59,910 bases of DNA from Nitrospinaceae bacterium (GTDB lineage Bacteria; UBA8248), in assembly GCA_018669005.1 (NCBI GenBank), contig JABJAL010000046.1:1-59910 (forward strand), in the 5' to 3' direction. Positions 1-7,485 of this stretch are shown here, piece after piece. Under the pieces are notes generated by a model. It was not told where the DNA came from, did no database searches, and worked only from the letters and a program-made list of their open reading frames with translations. The number at the start of each line of letters is the position of its first letter. Within the stretch, counting starts at the first letter, position 1. The translations under genes were made by a program, and so were the position numbers.

Positions 1-9
1 GGGGGGACG

Positions 10-123
10 CTAGCTCCGGTATTTGGACACTTCCGCCACCTGGCCGCTAGCGGCACTCTCAACGATAGCCTCAAAGGCTTCGGCTAATTGGTTCTGCCCG
101 GTAGTGAAATCGCTATCAACGCG
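10..123 (-). pseudogene. Remnant of a Gfo/Idh/MocA oxidoreductase 3' end
   Basis: About 60 bases here nearly repeat the 3' end of the intact oxidoreductase gene that ends at 1525, with only a few mismatches. On the minus strand the repeat translates to a C-terminus ending AASGQVAEVSKYRS then stop, against AASGQVVEVSKYRN in the intact gene. Similarity fades beyond about position 80, where a short segment seems deleted (A-E-A-F-E-A-I-V follows directly on an unrelated stretch). No upstream start or dinucleotide-binding domain is present, so this is a decayed paralogue or duplication scar. The left edge of the window prevents judging what lies beyond. Confidence 0.6.
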
Positions 124-124
124 C

Positions 125-165
125 TCCTCCCCCGCGGTATTCGCCGCAGGGGAGGATTTTTTTTT
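125..165 (+). terminator. Rho-independent terminator
   Basis: A stem of 8 bp (125-132 with 149-156), one C-A mismatch, then 4 more bp (134-137 with 144-147) closes a 6-base loop, and nine T follow at 157-165. This is a textbook intrinsic terminator for left-to-right transcription. The gene it terminates must lie left of the window, because no forward gene is visible in 1-124. Confidence 0.75.
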
Positions 166-249
166 AGAAAACTCAATTTGATTGCATCATTCCGTGATGG
201 GTCGATTTGTTATGTGGGCGATTGCCAATTTTGTCGCCATGCTCGGAAT

Positions 250-945
250 TTATTTTAAGGTTTTCGTACTTCCATGGGCATGCATCTCCCCGCCCATTTT
301 CTTGTGCCCTCCTTTTAAACTCGTCAGGTAGGCTACCAGGTCAATTGCCTCCTGAAGCCCGATTGAGTCGCTATAGTTTGGCATGATGGACAGACCTTTT
401 TTGATATATCCAGGGCCCTTCAAGATTACGCGATTAGGGTTGACGATGGACTCGAAAAAATAGGTTGGTTCTCCGTGCATTGAACCCATGCCGGTGAGGT
501 CGGGGCCTATGTTTGCTGGATTTTTTTCAATTTTTGGAAATTTTTCTCCTCCAATGTAGTGGCACGAAAAACATTCCATTTTGACAAATGCCTCCCGCCC
601 CTCTTCGGGATCGCCTGCGGGAATTCGGAATTTCCAACCCGGAGGTGTGCCGCCATAGGCGTGAATCGCATCCATCGAGATGATGATGGGCTTCACGTCT
701 TCTTTGGTGGAATCTTCCTTCTGATGTGTGTCACCAGACTTCGAGTCGTGGTCGCCGGACATTGGCATGTCGCCACGATGTTCATTCTTTATTTCTTTTT
801 TTTGTGTTTTTTCAGCCTTCCCACGGCCATGACCGGGGGCGCCTCCTCCGGCATGGCTTAAAATCGGGACGCCAATCGCCTGGGCGATTAAGAACATTCC
901 TATTGTCATGAAAGTGGCAATTCGCCCTTTATTAGTATTCATCAT
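250..945 (-). CDS. Exported mono-haem c-type cytochrome with His/Met-rich segments
   Basis: 231 residues. Residues about 8-30 form a signal peptide, so the protein is probably periplasmic. A single haem c site, C125-F-S-C128-H129, lies in a class-I-like cytochrome c domain (about 105-215), with Met188 in SIMPNY as the likely sixth ligand. The stretch before the domain (about 33-85) is low-complexity and rich in His, Met, Asp and Lys, and the tail carries MHAHG. These resemble metal-binding segments, but that is inference. The start has a good ribosome binding site (GAGGAG, 7 bases upstream). A small Cys/His exported protein lies directly upstream on the same strand. The electron-transfer partner is unknown. 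Confidence 0.85.
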   Translation of the reverse strand: MMNTNKGRIATFMTIGMFLIAQAIGVPILSHAGGGAPGHGRGKAEKTQKKEIKNEHRGDMPMSGDHDSKSGDTHQKEDSTKEDVKPIIISMDAIHAYGGTPPGWKFRIPAGDPEEGREAFVKMECFSCHYIGGEKFPKIEKNPANIGPDLTGMGSMHGEPTYFFESIVNPNRVILKGPGYIKKGLSIMPNYSDSIGLQEAIDLVAYLTSLKGGHKKMGGEMHAHGSTKTLK

Positions 946-1012
946 TATTTCTCCTCTCTAAAGCAACTTCGCAGGAGTAGTCCTTGAAGGTTTCAAAAAA
1001 ATTATAAGGGGG

Positions 1013-1387
1013 TTAGGCCCGCGCGGTAAGAGGAGGGGCTCTTTCGGGAGTGGATAAAATGAGTAAGAGAAGTGGTTTACGAAGCTTGAAGTGAATAATC
1101 CTGAATTCACTTGTTAAAGCCGGGAAGGTTAGTTCTGGCGCAACTAGAATCGCGCTCATAGTTAAAGTGGCGATATGTTTGGTGATGTGAGCGCCGGGCT
1201 TGAGGGCCTGAGAGATGCAATCATTTTCCGCAGTCGCATCGGGCGCTGACTGGGCGTGTCCAGAGTGGGAATCAAGTGCCTCACTAAAGGCGTGGACGCT
1301 GCACGGGGTCGCAGCCAGGACCAGAATGAGGACCGGCAGCGCCAGTAGCAGTAGTTTCGAGGGCTTTTTTCTATCTATTCCGGACAT
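1013..1387 (-). CDS. Small exported or membrane protein of unknown function
   Basis: 124 residues. A hydrophobic segment at about 11-33 ending PCSVHA looks like a signal peptide or anchor. It is followed by a His/Ser-rich stretch (HSGHAQ), a single Cys (NDC) and a second hydrophobic segment near 95-110. The overall look recalls short DUF2946-like proteins often found near metal or cytochrome genes, but I cannot confirm that family. It lies 67 bp upstream of the cytochrome c gene on the same strand, so the two may be co-transcribed. The start is preceded by a purine-rich GAGTGAGGG. Confidence 0.55.
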   Translation of the reverse strand: MSGIDRKKPSKLLLLALPVLILVLAATPCSVHAFSEALDSHSGHAQSAPDATAENDCISQALKPGAHITKHIATLTMSAILVAPELTFPALTSEFRIIHFKLRKPLLLLILSTPERAPPLTARA

Positions 1388-1524
1388 CCCTCACTCCCGA
1401 TTTATTGCCTCCCCCCTGGCGGGAGAAGCCTCAATCATATATTTAGGAGTATTTTATCTGTTTTGCTATTCTTTTTTTTGAATTTTTGGATTTATATTAA
1501 GAAGAATGGGGGTTGCGCCCGGCG

Positions 1525-2523
1525 CTAGTTGCGGTATTTGGACACTTCCACGACCTGGCCGCTAGCGGCACTCTCAACGATAGCCTCAAAGGCTGCTACC
1601 ACTTCGAGCGCCTCGGCTCCGCCGATTTCAGGTTTTTCTCCCGTACGGATGCAGCGGGCGAATTCTGTCATCTGGTCGGCCAGTGCATCGCCCGCCTCGA
1701 CGGGTATCTCGGTTCGGGAAGTTTCATTTTTTTTCTGGACATAGAGTTTTGCGCCGTCCTCATCGCTCCAGGCTGCCGCTTCGGTGCCGAGGGCAGAGGT
1801 CAGAATCGAAAACGGAACGACTTGAGAGACGGCAATATAGCCGAGCGGGCCGCTTTCGAATTCAAGAGTAATCACCGTCGCATCGTCGAGCTGTGTTGCG
1901 CCAAGGATTTTCTTGCTAAAAGTCGAGACGCGTTTAATCGGGCCTGCCAGGTAGTGGAAGTTGTCGATCATGTGGACCCCGCGCCCGGTCATACCACCAA
2001 GCGGCCATTCGGCAGGATCGTTGTGCCACCCCTGGGCGGGGCTCTGGCGGTTCGCGTTAAAGACGTGCGCCTCGAGCTGGTGGAGCATTCCGAGCTCTCC
2101 TGCCTCGATCATTGAGCGCACTTTTCTGGTCGCGCCCAGTCGCCTTCGGTGGTGTCCAACCTGGAGGGTAACGCCCGCCGCCTCTGCTGCGGTGATGGCT
2201 TGCCGCCCCTCTTGAACTGTCAGGGTAAGGGGTTTTTCGACAAAAATATGTTTTCCGGCCGAGGCGGCCTCGCGGATTATTTCGAGATGTGTCGAATGCG
2301 GGGTGGAAATAACCAGGCCCTCCACGGAATCGTCTTTGAGGATTTCATCGAGGCTTGAGGCCGGGGCGCCGCCAAATTTTTCGGCGAAAGTATTTCTGGT
2401 TTCCTCTGTCCGGGCGAAACAGCGGACAGGTTCTGCCGCCCCGCTTCTCTCTGCCGCTGCTGCTAGACGGCTGCCCCAGTTTCCAAGGCCGACGAATGCC
2501 AGTTTCACTTTTTCAGGTGCCAT
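1525..2523 (-). CDS. Gfo/Idh/MocA family NAD(P)-dependent oxidoreductase
   Basis: 332 residues from the ATG at 2523, chosen because AAGGAG precedes it by six bases; an upstream in-frame start at 2604 lacks a site. The N-terminal Rossmann domain shows VGLGNWGSRL, then VISTPHSTH and the family hallmark VEKPLTL (the E-K-P motif carries the catalytic Lys). The C-terminal alpha/beta domain follows, with GGMTGRGVHMIDNFHYL, whose G-x-H-x-I-D pattern is typical. Such enzymes oxidise or reduce sugars, inositols or other polyols; the substrate cannot be read here. It is divergent to the MFS gene at 2643 across a 119-bp shared promoter region, which hints at uptake plus oxidation of one substrate. Confidence 0.9.
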   Translation of the reverse strand: MAPEKVKLAFVGLGNWGSRLAAAAERSGAAEPVRCFARTEETRNTFAEKFGGAPASSLDEILKDDSVEGLVISTPHSTHLEIIREAASAGKHIFVEKPLTLTVQEGRQAITAAEAAGVTLQVGHHRRRLGATRKVRSMIEAGELGMLHQLEAHVFNANRQSPAQGWHNDPAEWPLGGMTGRGVHMIDNFHYLAGPIKRVSTFSKKILGATQLDDATVITLEFESGPLGYIAVSQVVPFSILTSALGTEAAAWSDEDGAKLYVQKKNETSRTEIPVEAGDALADQMTEFARCIRTGEKPEIGGAEALEVVAAFEAIVESAASGQVVEVSKYRN

Positions 2524-2642
2524 TTTTTCTCCTTGCCAAAATTTTGTCGGTGCCTCTGCTGTCAGCTCGCGCCATGCTACACTCGCCGCCGTGAATTTTA
2601 ACAACCTACTAATTTGAGCCTATAGCTGACAAGCACACTTAT

Positions 2643-3833
2643 ATGAATTTTTCTTCGCGATTTAAAATTTTTATTTTGGCGGGCAGCCACTCAGTCAACT
2701 CTGTCTACAACCGCGTGCTGACCCCGGTGCTGCCGCTTATCGTTATGGATTTCGATCTGAGCTATGCCCAGGCGGGTCTCATCGTCACGGCCTATTCAGT
2801 GGGGAACAGTTTATTTCAATTCCCGATATCCTTCGCCGCCGACTACACGGGCAGACGCCGCTTGGTGGTAATTTCCTCTCTCATCGTCAACGCCCTGCCC
2901 GTATTCTTTTTCGGCTGGGCCTGGTCGTATTCTCTGCTTATCTTTTTGGTGTTTCTAAGCGGCTTGGGTTGCTCTGGCTTCCACCCATCGGCGGTTGCAA
3001 TGGTGGCCGATGTCGCGAAACAGCGGCGGGGCTATGCCATGGGCCTTTTCAAGGCGGGCGGGGACTTTGGGAGCGTGTTTACCCCGGCCATTGTCGGATG
3101 GCTAGCCGTTGTGTTGTCCAGTTGGCGGACGGCGGCGCAAATATTCGTTCTGCCCGGCCTTGTATGGGCGGTGCTCATCTGGATGGTGTTTCCCAAAGAG
3201 ACGCCCATCAAGCGGGGACCGATTGGCAAGGAAGCGAAATCCACCATCTGGGAGCTTGTCAAGAACCGGGCGCTGATTTTTCTGCTCATGGTTTCCTCGT
3301 GCCGGGTGATGATTGGCCGGGGTACGATGGCGTTCTTCCCTCTCCTGTTGGCGGAGAGTTTCGGATATACCACCATCGGCATCGGATGGGTCATCACAAT
3401 CTATTATGTTTTCGGAACAATCAGTTCGGTCATCATGGGTAAGCTTTCGGATTATTTCAAGAATTCAAGCCTCATCGTCGTGTTGCTGTTTTTCGGTACG
3501 CTGTCCCTTGTCCTGATGCCGATTCCAGATAAGATCTGGGGTCTATTTGCGCTGATGATTTTGCTTGCCACGACTCTTGGGCCGTCGCAGGGCCCTATCC
3601 TTTCTGTGATGGCCGAGATGGTTGACGATAAAAGCCGGGCCAGCTCGGTCGGGCTTCTTTACACGACAAACGAAATCGCTGGCGCTATTTCTCCTTTCGT
3701 TGGCGGGCTTATTGCCCAGGCTGTGGGGCTCAGGCTTTCCTTTCTTTTTTATGCATTGATTTCCCTTCTCGCCACCGGCGCCGGGGTGATGGTTTATCGC
3801 CTCAGGGAGCGCCAGCTACTTGCGGGCGGGTAA
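2643..3833 (+). CDS. MFS transporter
   Basis: 396 residues with about 12 hydrophobic segments, a normal length for the major facilitator superfamily. The loop between helices 2 and 3 carries DYTGRRRL, the D-x-x-G-R-R/K signature, and GKLSDYFKNSS lies in the equivalent second-half loop. It is probably an inner-membrane secondary carrier. The start ATG has no strong Shine-Dalgarno site. It is transcribed divergently from the Gfo/Idh oxidoreductase gene. The substrate is not evident. Confidence 0.85.
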   Translation: MNFSSRFKIFILAGSHSVNSVYNRVLTPVLPLIVMDFDLSYAQAGLIVTAYSVGNSLFQFPISFAADYTGRRRLVVISSLIVNALPVFFFGWAWSYSLLIFLVFLSGLGCSGFHPSAVAMVADVAKQRRGYAMGLFKAGGDFGSVFTPAIVGWLAVVLSSWRTAAQIFVLPGLVWAVLIWMVFPKETPIKRGPIGKEAKSTIWELVKNRALIFLLMVSSCRVMIGRGTMAFFPLLLAESFGYTTIGIGWVITIYYVFGTISSVIMGKLSDYFKNSSLIVVLLFFGTLSLVLMPIPDKIWGLFALMILLATTLGPSQGPILSVMAEMVDDKSRASSVGLLYTTNEIAGAISPFVGGLIAQAVGLRLSFLFYALISLLATGAGVMVYRLRERQLLAGG

Positions 3834-3912
3834 ATTTCACCCTTCACAACACCCTTAAGTATCTGTAAACAGGTAAATTATAATTTATTTTGTAATTTGT
3901 TCATTTTTTACT

Positions 3913-3926
3913 GGACCGAACGGTCC
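3913..3926. promoter_or_regulatory. Palindromic operator upstream of tetR
   Basis: GGACCGAACGGTCC has perfect 6-bp arms around AA and lies 64 bp before the TetR start, within AT-rich promoter-like DNA. A near copy occurs at 4586. Palindromes like this beside a TetR-family gene are usually its own operator, giving autorepression. Confidence 0.7.
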
Positions 3927-3989
3927 GGATGATATATATTCCTCACAGGTTGATTGATTTGTTGTGTTTTTTTTTAAAGAGAGGACGTC

Positions 3990-4568
3990 ATGCCCCGGAC
4001 GAAGGAATTCAGCGAAACCGAAGCCCTTAACCAGGCGATGGATATTTTTTGGGAAAAGGGCTACGAGGGCACCTCTCTTCAGGATTTGATTGGCGCGATG
4101 GAAATTTCGAAGAGCAGTTTTTATGAAGCCTTCGGAAGCAAGCACGAGCTTTTTGTTGCGGCCATCGAAAACTACATCGACAAGGAAATTGGCGCTGCCG
4201 TGGCTTTTCTCGACGCAGAGCCCTCGGGTAGAGCGGCTATCGAAAAAATGATCCGCAAGACACTGGAGGCGTCCTGCGGTGAAAATAAACGAGGCTGTTT
4301 TCTCTGTAACTGTGCCGTAGAAATGGCGCAACACGATCCTGTGTCCGCCGAATATGTGGCTCGGGGTCTGGAGCGGACTGTCGACGCTTTTGTTCGGACG
4401 ATTGAACGAGGTCAGAAGGCCGGCGAGATTTCCAAAGACCGCGATCCAAGGGCGCTGGCGAGGTTTCTTTTGAACACCGAAATCGGCGTGCTCGTATGGT
4501 CTAGGGGCGGTGCCGATCGGGAGACTCTGACGAATGTCGTGGACATGGCGCTTTTAGCACTGGAGTAA
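3990..4568 (+). CDS. TetR/AcrR family transcriptional regulator
   Basis: 192 residues. The N-terminal 50 residues contain the TetR helix-turn-helix: AMDIFWEKGYEGTSLQDL, then the recognition helix region ISKSSFYEAFGSK. The C-terminal ligand/dimer domain contains three Cys close together (ASCGENKRGCFLCNC), which could make it thiol- or redox-responsive; this is inference, but it fits the downstream thioredoxin gene. GAGAGGA precedes the ATG. The gene is flanked by two near-identical palindromes at 3913 and 4586, so it likely represses itself and the thioredoxin unit. Confidence 0.92.
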   Translation: MPRTKEFSETEALNQAMDIFWEKGYEGTSLQDLIGAMEISKSSFYEAFGSKHELFVAAIENYIDKEIGAAVAFLDAEPSGRAAIEKMIRKTLEASCGENKRGCFLCNCAVEMAQHDPVSAEYVARGLERTVDAFVRTIERGQKAGEISKDRDPRALARFLLNTEIGVLVWSRGGADRETLTNVVDMALLALE

Positions 4569-4585
4569 ATTTTTTTTACCTTTAT

Positions 4586-4601
4586 TGGACCAAACGGTCC
4601 A
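4586..4601. promoter_or_regulatory. Second TetR-type operator, before the thioredoxin gene
   Basis: TGGACCAAACGGTCCA has 6-bp arms around AAAC. It shares GGACC-x-AAC-GGTCC with the palindrome at 3913. It lies between the tetR stop and the thioredoxin start, 40 bp before the latter, where a bound repressor could block a promoter or transcript elongation. Confidence 0.7.
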
Positions 4602-4640
4602 TTTGTAGGACCTCCCCCAAGGGAAAGGAAGGGAAATCAG

Positions 4641-4985
4641 ATGAGTAATATCAGCGAACAGACAACTACCGTTCATCTCACTGACGAGAATTTCGAGTCA
4701 GAGGTTATTGACTCAGAGACCCCGACGCTGGTGGATTTTTGGGCAGAGTGGTGCGGCCCGTGCAAAATTATGGGCCCTGCGGTTGAGAAAATCGCCGAAA
4801 AATTTGAAGGCCGCGTAAGGGTTGGCAAGCTCAACGTTGATGAGAACAGACAGATGGCCGATCGCTTCGGCATCAGGGGCATTCCTTCCCTGTTTCTGTT
4901 CAGAGGCGGCAAGATTGTGGATCAGAGAGTGGGTGTTCAATCGCCTACGCAGATCGAGGCCCTGATCGGGCAGGTGTTTGTATAA
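4641..4985 (+). CDS. trxA: Thioredoxin
   Basis: 114 residues, the usual size. The active site WCGPCK sits after VDFWAEW, the buried Asp (NVDENRQMADRF) and cis-Pro (GIPSLFLF) are present, and FRGGKIVD ends the fold. It is a cytoplasmic thiol-disulfide reductant normally reduced by thioredoxin reductase, which is not in this window. GGAAGGGAAATCAG precedes the ATG. It follows tetR and a TetR-type operator and is followed by PPOX and SRPBCC genes on the same strand, so this copy is probably an inducible, not a housekeeping, thioredoxin. Confidence 0.93.
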   Translation: MSNISEQTTTVHLTDENFESEVIDSETPTLVDFWAEWCGPCKIMGPAVEKIAEKFEGRVRVGKLNVDENRQMADRFGIRGIPSLFLFRGGKIVDQRVGVQSPTQIEALIGQVFV

Positions 4986-5044
4986 AAATTTGCAGCACGG
5001 AGTTCAGTGAGTCTCAGTGCGCACATTGTAGAAAGGGAGACGAC

Positions 5045-5659
5045 ATGAATCAGCCCATCAGCAACATCGCTTTCACGCCCTCGGTCAAGGCAATACAGGA
5101 GCGTCTCGGCTCGCGCAGTATGTATAAGCGGGTAGAGGAAAAAGGCGGCTGGTCGGATACCGTCTCCGGCGACCTCGCCGGATTTATCGCCGAGCGCGAT
5201 TCGTTCTACCTGGCGACGGCCACTGCCGATGGGCAGCCCTACATTCAACATCGAGGCGGGCCGAAAGGGTTTTTAAAGGTTATCGATGGGCGAACGCTGG
5301 CCTTTGCGGATTTTGCAGGGAATCGCCAGTACGTCTCGATGGGCAATCTCGATGAGAACGATAAGGCCTATATCTTTCTTATGGATTATCCGGGCCGCAG
5401 GCGGGTGAAGATTTGGGGCCGGGCAGAGGTTGTCGAAAACGACCCTGAGTTAATAAAAAAACTTGTTCATCCGGACTATAAGGCAAAACCAGAGCGAGTT
5501 TTTCTTTTTCATGTAACGGCGTGGGACATCAACTGCCCCCAACACATCACGCCGCGTTTTACAGAAGAAGATATGTCGCCCGAGATTGAAAAGCTTCGTG
5601 CCCGTATCGCCGAGTTAGAGGCGGAGGCCGAACAGTTCAAAGCGCAGATTATTAATTAA
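5045..5659 (+). CDS. Pyridoxamine 5'-phosphate oxidase family (FMN-binding split-barrel) protein
   Basis: 204 residues. The central part (about 45-140) matches the PPOX split barrel: AERDSFYLATATADGQPYIQ, then GPKGFLKVIDGRTLAFADF, GNRQY and DYPGRRRVKIWGRAEVV. Such proteins bind FMN or a related flavin and reduce small molecules or act in stress responses. The C-terminus (about 178-202) is a short Glu-rich coiled coil. It has a GGGAGA site before the ATG. The thioredoxin upstream and SRPBCC gene downstream make a three-gene unit under TetR control; the substrate is unknown. Confidence 0.85.
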   Translation: MNQPISNIAFTPSVKAIQERLGSRSMYKRVEEKGGWSDTVSGDLAGFIAERDSFYLATATADGQPYIQHRGGPKGFLKVIDGRTLAFADFAGNRQYVSMGNLDENDKAYIFLMDYPGRRRVKIWGRAEVVENDPELIKKLVHPDYKAKPERVFLFHVTAWDINCPQHITPRFTEEDMSPEIEKLRARIAELEAEAEQFKAQIIN

Positions 5660-5703
5660 GAAATGAGCGATTACAAAGATTTAATTGTAAGGAGAAAATA
5701 GCC

Positions 5704-6150
5704 ATGCACACTTTGAAAGTGAGAAAGGTCATTGAGCTTCCCGCCGATGAAGTGTGGGAAGCGGTTTCGGAAGAAAACAAAGGCAACCAAAACTACATGG
5801 ATTCTATTGGCGAGACGTTGGGCGCCAAGGTTGCCGAATGGGTGGAGGGCGAAGGCGTTCAGACGAGCCTCTACAACATCACAATTCCGCTGAACAAGGC
5901 GAAGGCGTGCCTGAGCGTTCGGCAGGCCGGGGCGGGTGAGTCCGAGATAACGGTATCGATGAGCTATCGCGCCGGGTGGGGGCCTCTTGGCGGGTTGGTA
6001 AACGCCATTTTAATTGGACCGGCAATGCGAAAAGCAATCGGAAAAACTTTGGAGAATGCGCTACCGTCCGGTGGCTCGGCGGGTGCGCCCGTGAAGGTGC
6101 GCGAGCGCGTGGGCACCTTGATGGAGGCAAAACTTGTTCTCGCCGCATGA
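5704..6150 (+). CDS. SRPBCC (START-like) family protein
   Basis: 148 residues. It opens with VRKVIELPADEVWEAVSE, the first strand and helix typical of SRPBCC/MxaD-type lipid-binding folds, and continues with the expected strand pattern; IGKTLENAL is the long C-terminal helix. The fold binds hydrophobic ligands in a deep pocket; no catalytic motif is evident. TAAGGAG lies 10 bases before the ATG. It is the last gene before the strong terminator at 6163. Confidence 0.75.
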   Translation: MHTLKVRKVIELPADEVWEAVSEENKGNQNYMDSIGETLGAKVAEWVEGEGVQTSLYNITIPLNKAKACLSVRQAGAGESEITVSMSYRAGWGPLGGLVNAILIGPAMRKAIGKTLENALPSGGSAGAPVKVRERVGTLMEAKLVLAA

Positions 6151-6162
6151 AAAACAAACGCG

Positions 6163-6203
6163 AAAAAATCCCCCCTGGCTATTTCGGCGAGGGGGGATTT
6201 TTT
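6163..6203 (+). terminator. Rho-independent terminator of the tetR-trx unit
   Basis: A perfect 13-bp stem, AAAAAATCCCCCC (6163-6175) with GGGGGGATTTTTT (6191-6203), closes a 15-base loop. The T-rich 3' arm serves as the U-tract, and the A-rich 5' arm could make it work in both directions. Confidence 0.9.
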
Positions 6204-6352
6204 AATTTTAGAACGAGCCTGATCACGTATTTTTTCAAATCCATTACAACGCCCCCTGTCCACTTTGTTATTAATCGCGATTTACCATGGTAGTCTTGAA
6301 ATGATAGATGTGAGTGAGAGCCACTTCCATGAAAATATTAAGGAGTAGGCGG

Positions 6353-7021
6353 ATGACGGATCTGAGCGCGCCAGCACGCGACATCTTCCCTGAATTCAAC
6401 ACGATTCCCAGGCTTTTTGAAGAAGAAGTACGCGGGCTCCCGAAGGCGGCCCTTGCCCGCCACCGGCCCGAAAAAGGATGGGGCGGCTGGTCAATCAGCG
6501 AGCAAGTTAGCCACGCGGCCTGGATTCCTTACCTCATTTTTTGCGTTATATGGCGAGAGACCCTATTTGGCGATGAAACGCCGCCCCATCTGGATCGAAC
6601 GGATACAGGCGGGGCGGACCGTATGCTCGATCCGGGCCGGTTTTATGAAATGCCCAATCTTCTCGGGGCGCTCGGGGATGGTTTTGCACTAGGCTGGATT
6701 CTTCTTGGGCGCGAAACCCTGGGCTCGATGCGCGAGAAGGTTTTGGCAAGGGATGTAAATCCTGATCGCCAATGGGCCACCGGCGAGCGGGTGATTGATT
6801 ATTTCGAGCAACTGGTGGCACCGGCACACAAGGTCGGCCTTCGCCGCGATGAAAATGACCCTTATATATTCCATCAAACGTTCGAGTGCGCGATGCGCCA
6901 CATCATCTGGGAGGCTCTCGTCCATCTCAAGACCATCCAGATGCACAAGGCCGCCGAGGGTCTTCCTACCGGTCCGCCCGTGTCCGAGGAAGGCTACGTT
7001 AAGCTGCTTGAATGGGATTAA
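6353..7021 (+). CDS. DinB-like family protein
   Basis: 222 residues from the ATG at 6353, selected because TTAAGGAG lies about 8 bases before it; the longer reading from 6314 lacks a site. The helical pattern and spaced His residues (WSISEQVSHAAW, LVAPAHKVG and RHIIWEALVHLKTIQMHK) fit the DinB/DUF664 metal-binding four-helix bundle, probably with a divalent metal held by three His. Members include thiol transferases and many proteins of unknown role. It stands alone between the tetR terminator and the convergent holin gene. Confidence 0.7.
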   Translation: MTDLSAPARDIFPEFNTIPRLFEEEVRGLPKAALARHRPEKGWGGWSISEQVSHAAWIPYLIFCVIWRETLFGDETPPHLDRTDTGGADRMLDPGRFYEMPNLLGALGDGFALGWILLGRETLGSMREKVLARDVNPDRQWATGERVIDYFEQLVAPAHKVGLRRDENDPYIFHQTFECAMRHIIWEALVHLKTIQMHKAAEGLPTGPPVSEEGYVKLLEWD

Positions 7022-7056
7022 CGCCAGCACAGAGCCGCGAAATTAGCGATGCGAAA

Positions 7057-7485
7057 TTAATTTCTTATCGAGTCGGTCTGCGTTTTTTTCATCTTATCGA
7101 AACTGCGCATGCCCCCGATGCCGAGCATTCCGGTGATGACGGCGAAGAGCTGTCCTGAGTCGAAGACGGGGGGCGGCAAGGCATCGGGGGGAATCCATCC
7201 CTTTGCCTTGAACCACACCCAGCCCCAGGTCATGAGCGGGTAGAGCAAAAACTGGTATGCCATCGCGAGCCCGCCAACCCAGCCGATAAAGGGCCGCCAC
7301 CCGGCGACGAAAATGCTCTTGTGCGCGGCCTCTTGTTTGTTGACCGCCATCTGGCCCTGTCGCTCGCCGGATTCAATTTTTCGCTCCTCCAGTAATATTT
7401 GCAGCCGTTCCTCGTCCGAGGTAATCAAATCGCCTGCTATCTTACCCACGCCCTCGACGATGGCTCCGATGCCCAGAATGTTCAT
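7057..7485 (-). CDS. Phage-type holin (three-TM family)
   Basis: 142 residues from the ATG at 7485, which follows GGAGG by seven bases; the longer reading from 7554 would run into the endolysin gene. The N-terminus is amphipathic (IGAIVEGVGKIAGDL). A charged Glu/Gln/Lys helix follows, then three hydrophobic segments at about 60-140: FVAGWRPFIGWVGGLAMAYQ, FLLYPLMTWGWVWF and LFAVITGMLGIGGM. The RPFIGW-GG pattern is typical of the 3TM phage holin family. Its ATG overlaps the stop of the endolysin gene as ATGA, which implies translational coupling. Holins pierce the inner membrane to release the endolysin. Confidence 0.8.
   Translation of the reverse strand: MNILGIGAIVEGVGKIAGDLITSDEERLQILLEERKIESGERQGQMAVNKQEAAHKSIFVAGWRPFIGWVGGLAMAYQFLLYPLMTWGWVWFKAKGWIPPDALPPPVFDSGQLFAVITGMLGIGGMRSFDKMKKTQTDSIRN

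Noticed and set aside
559-911. Forward frames over the first cytochrome gene
   Set aside because: They are antisense shadows of the cytochrome c gene, which has a signal peptide, haem motif and ribosome binding site.
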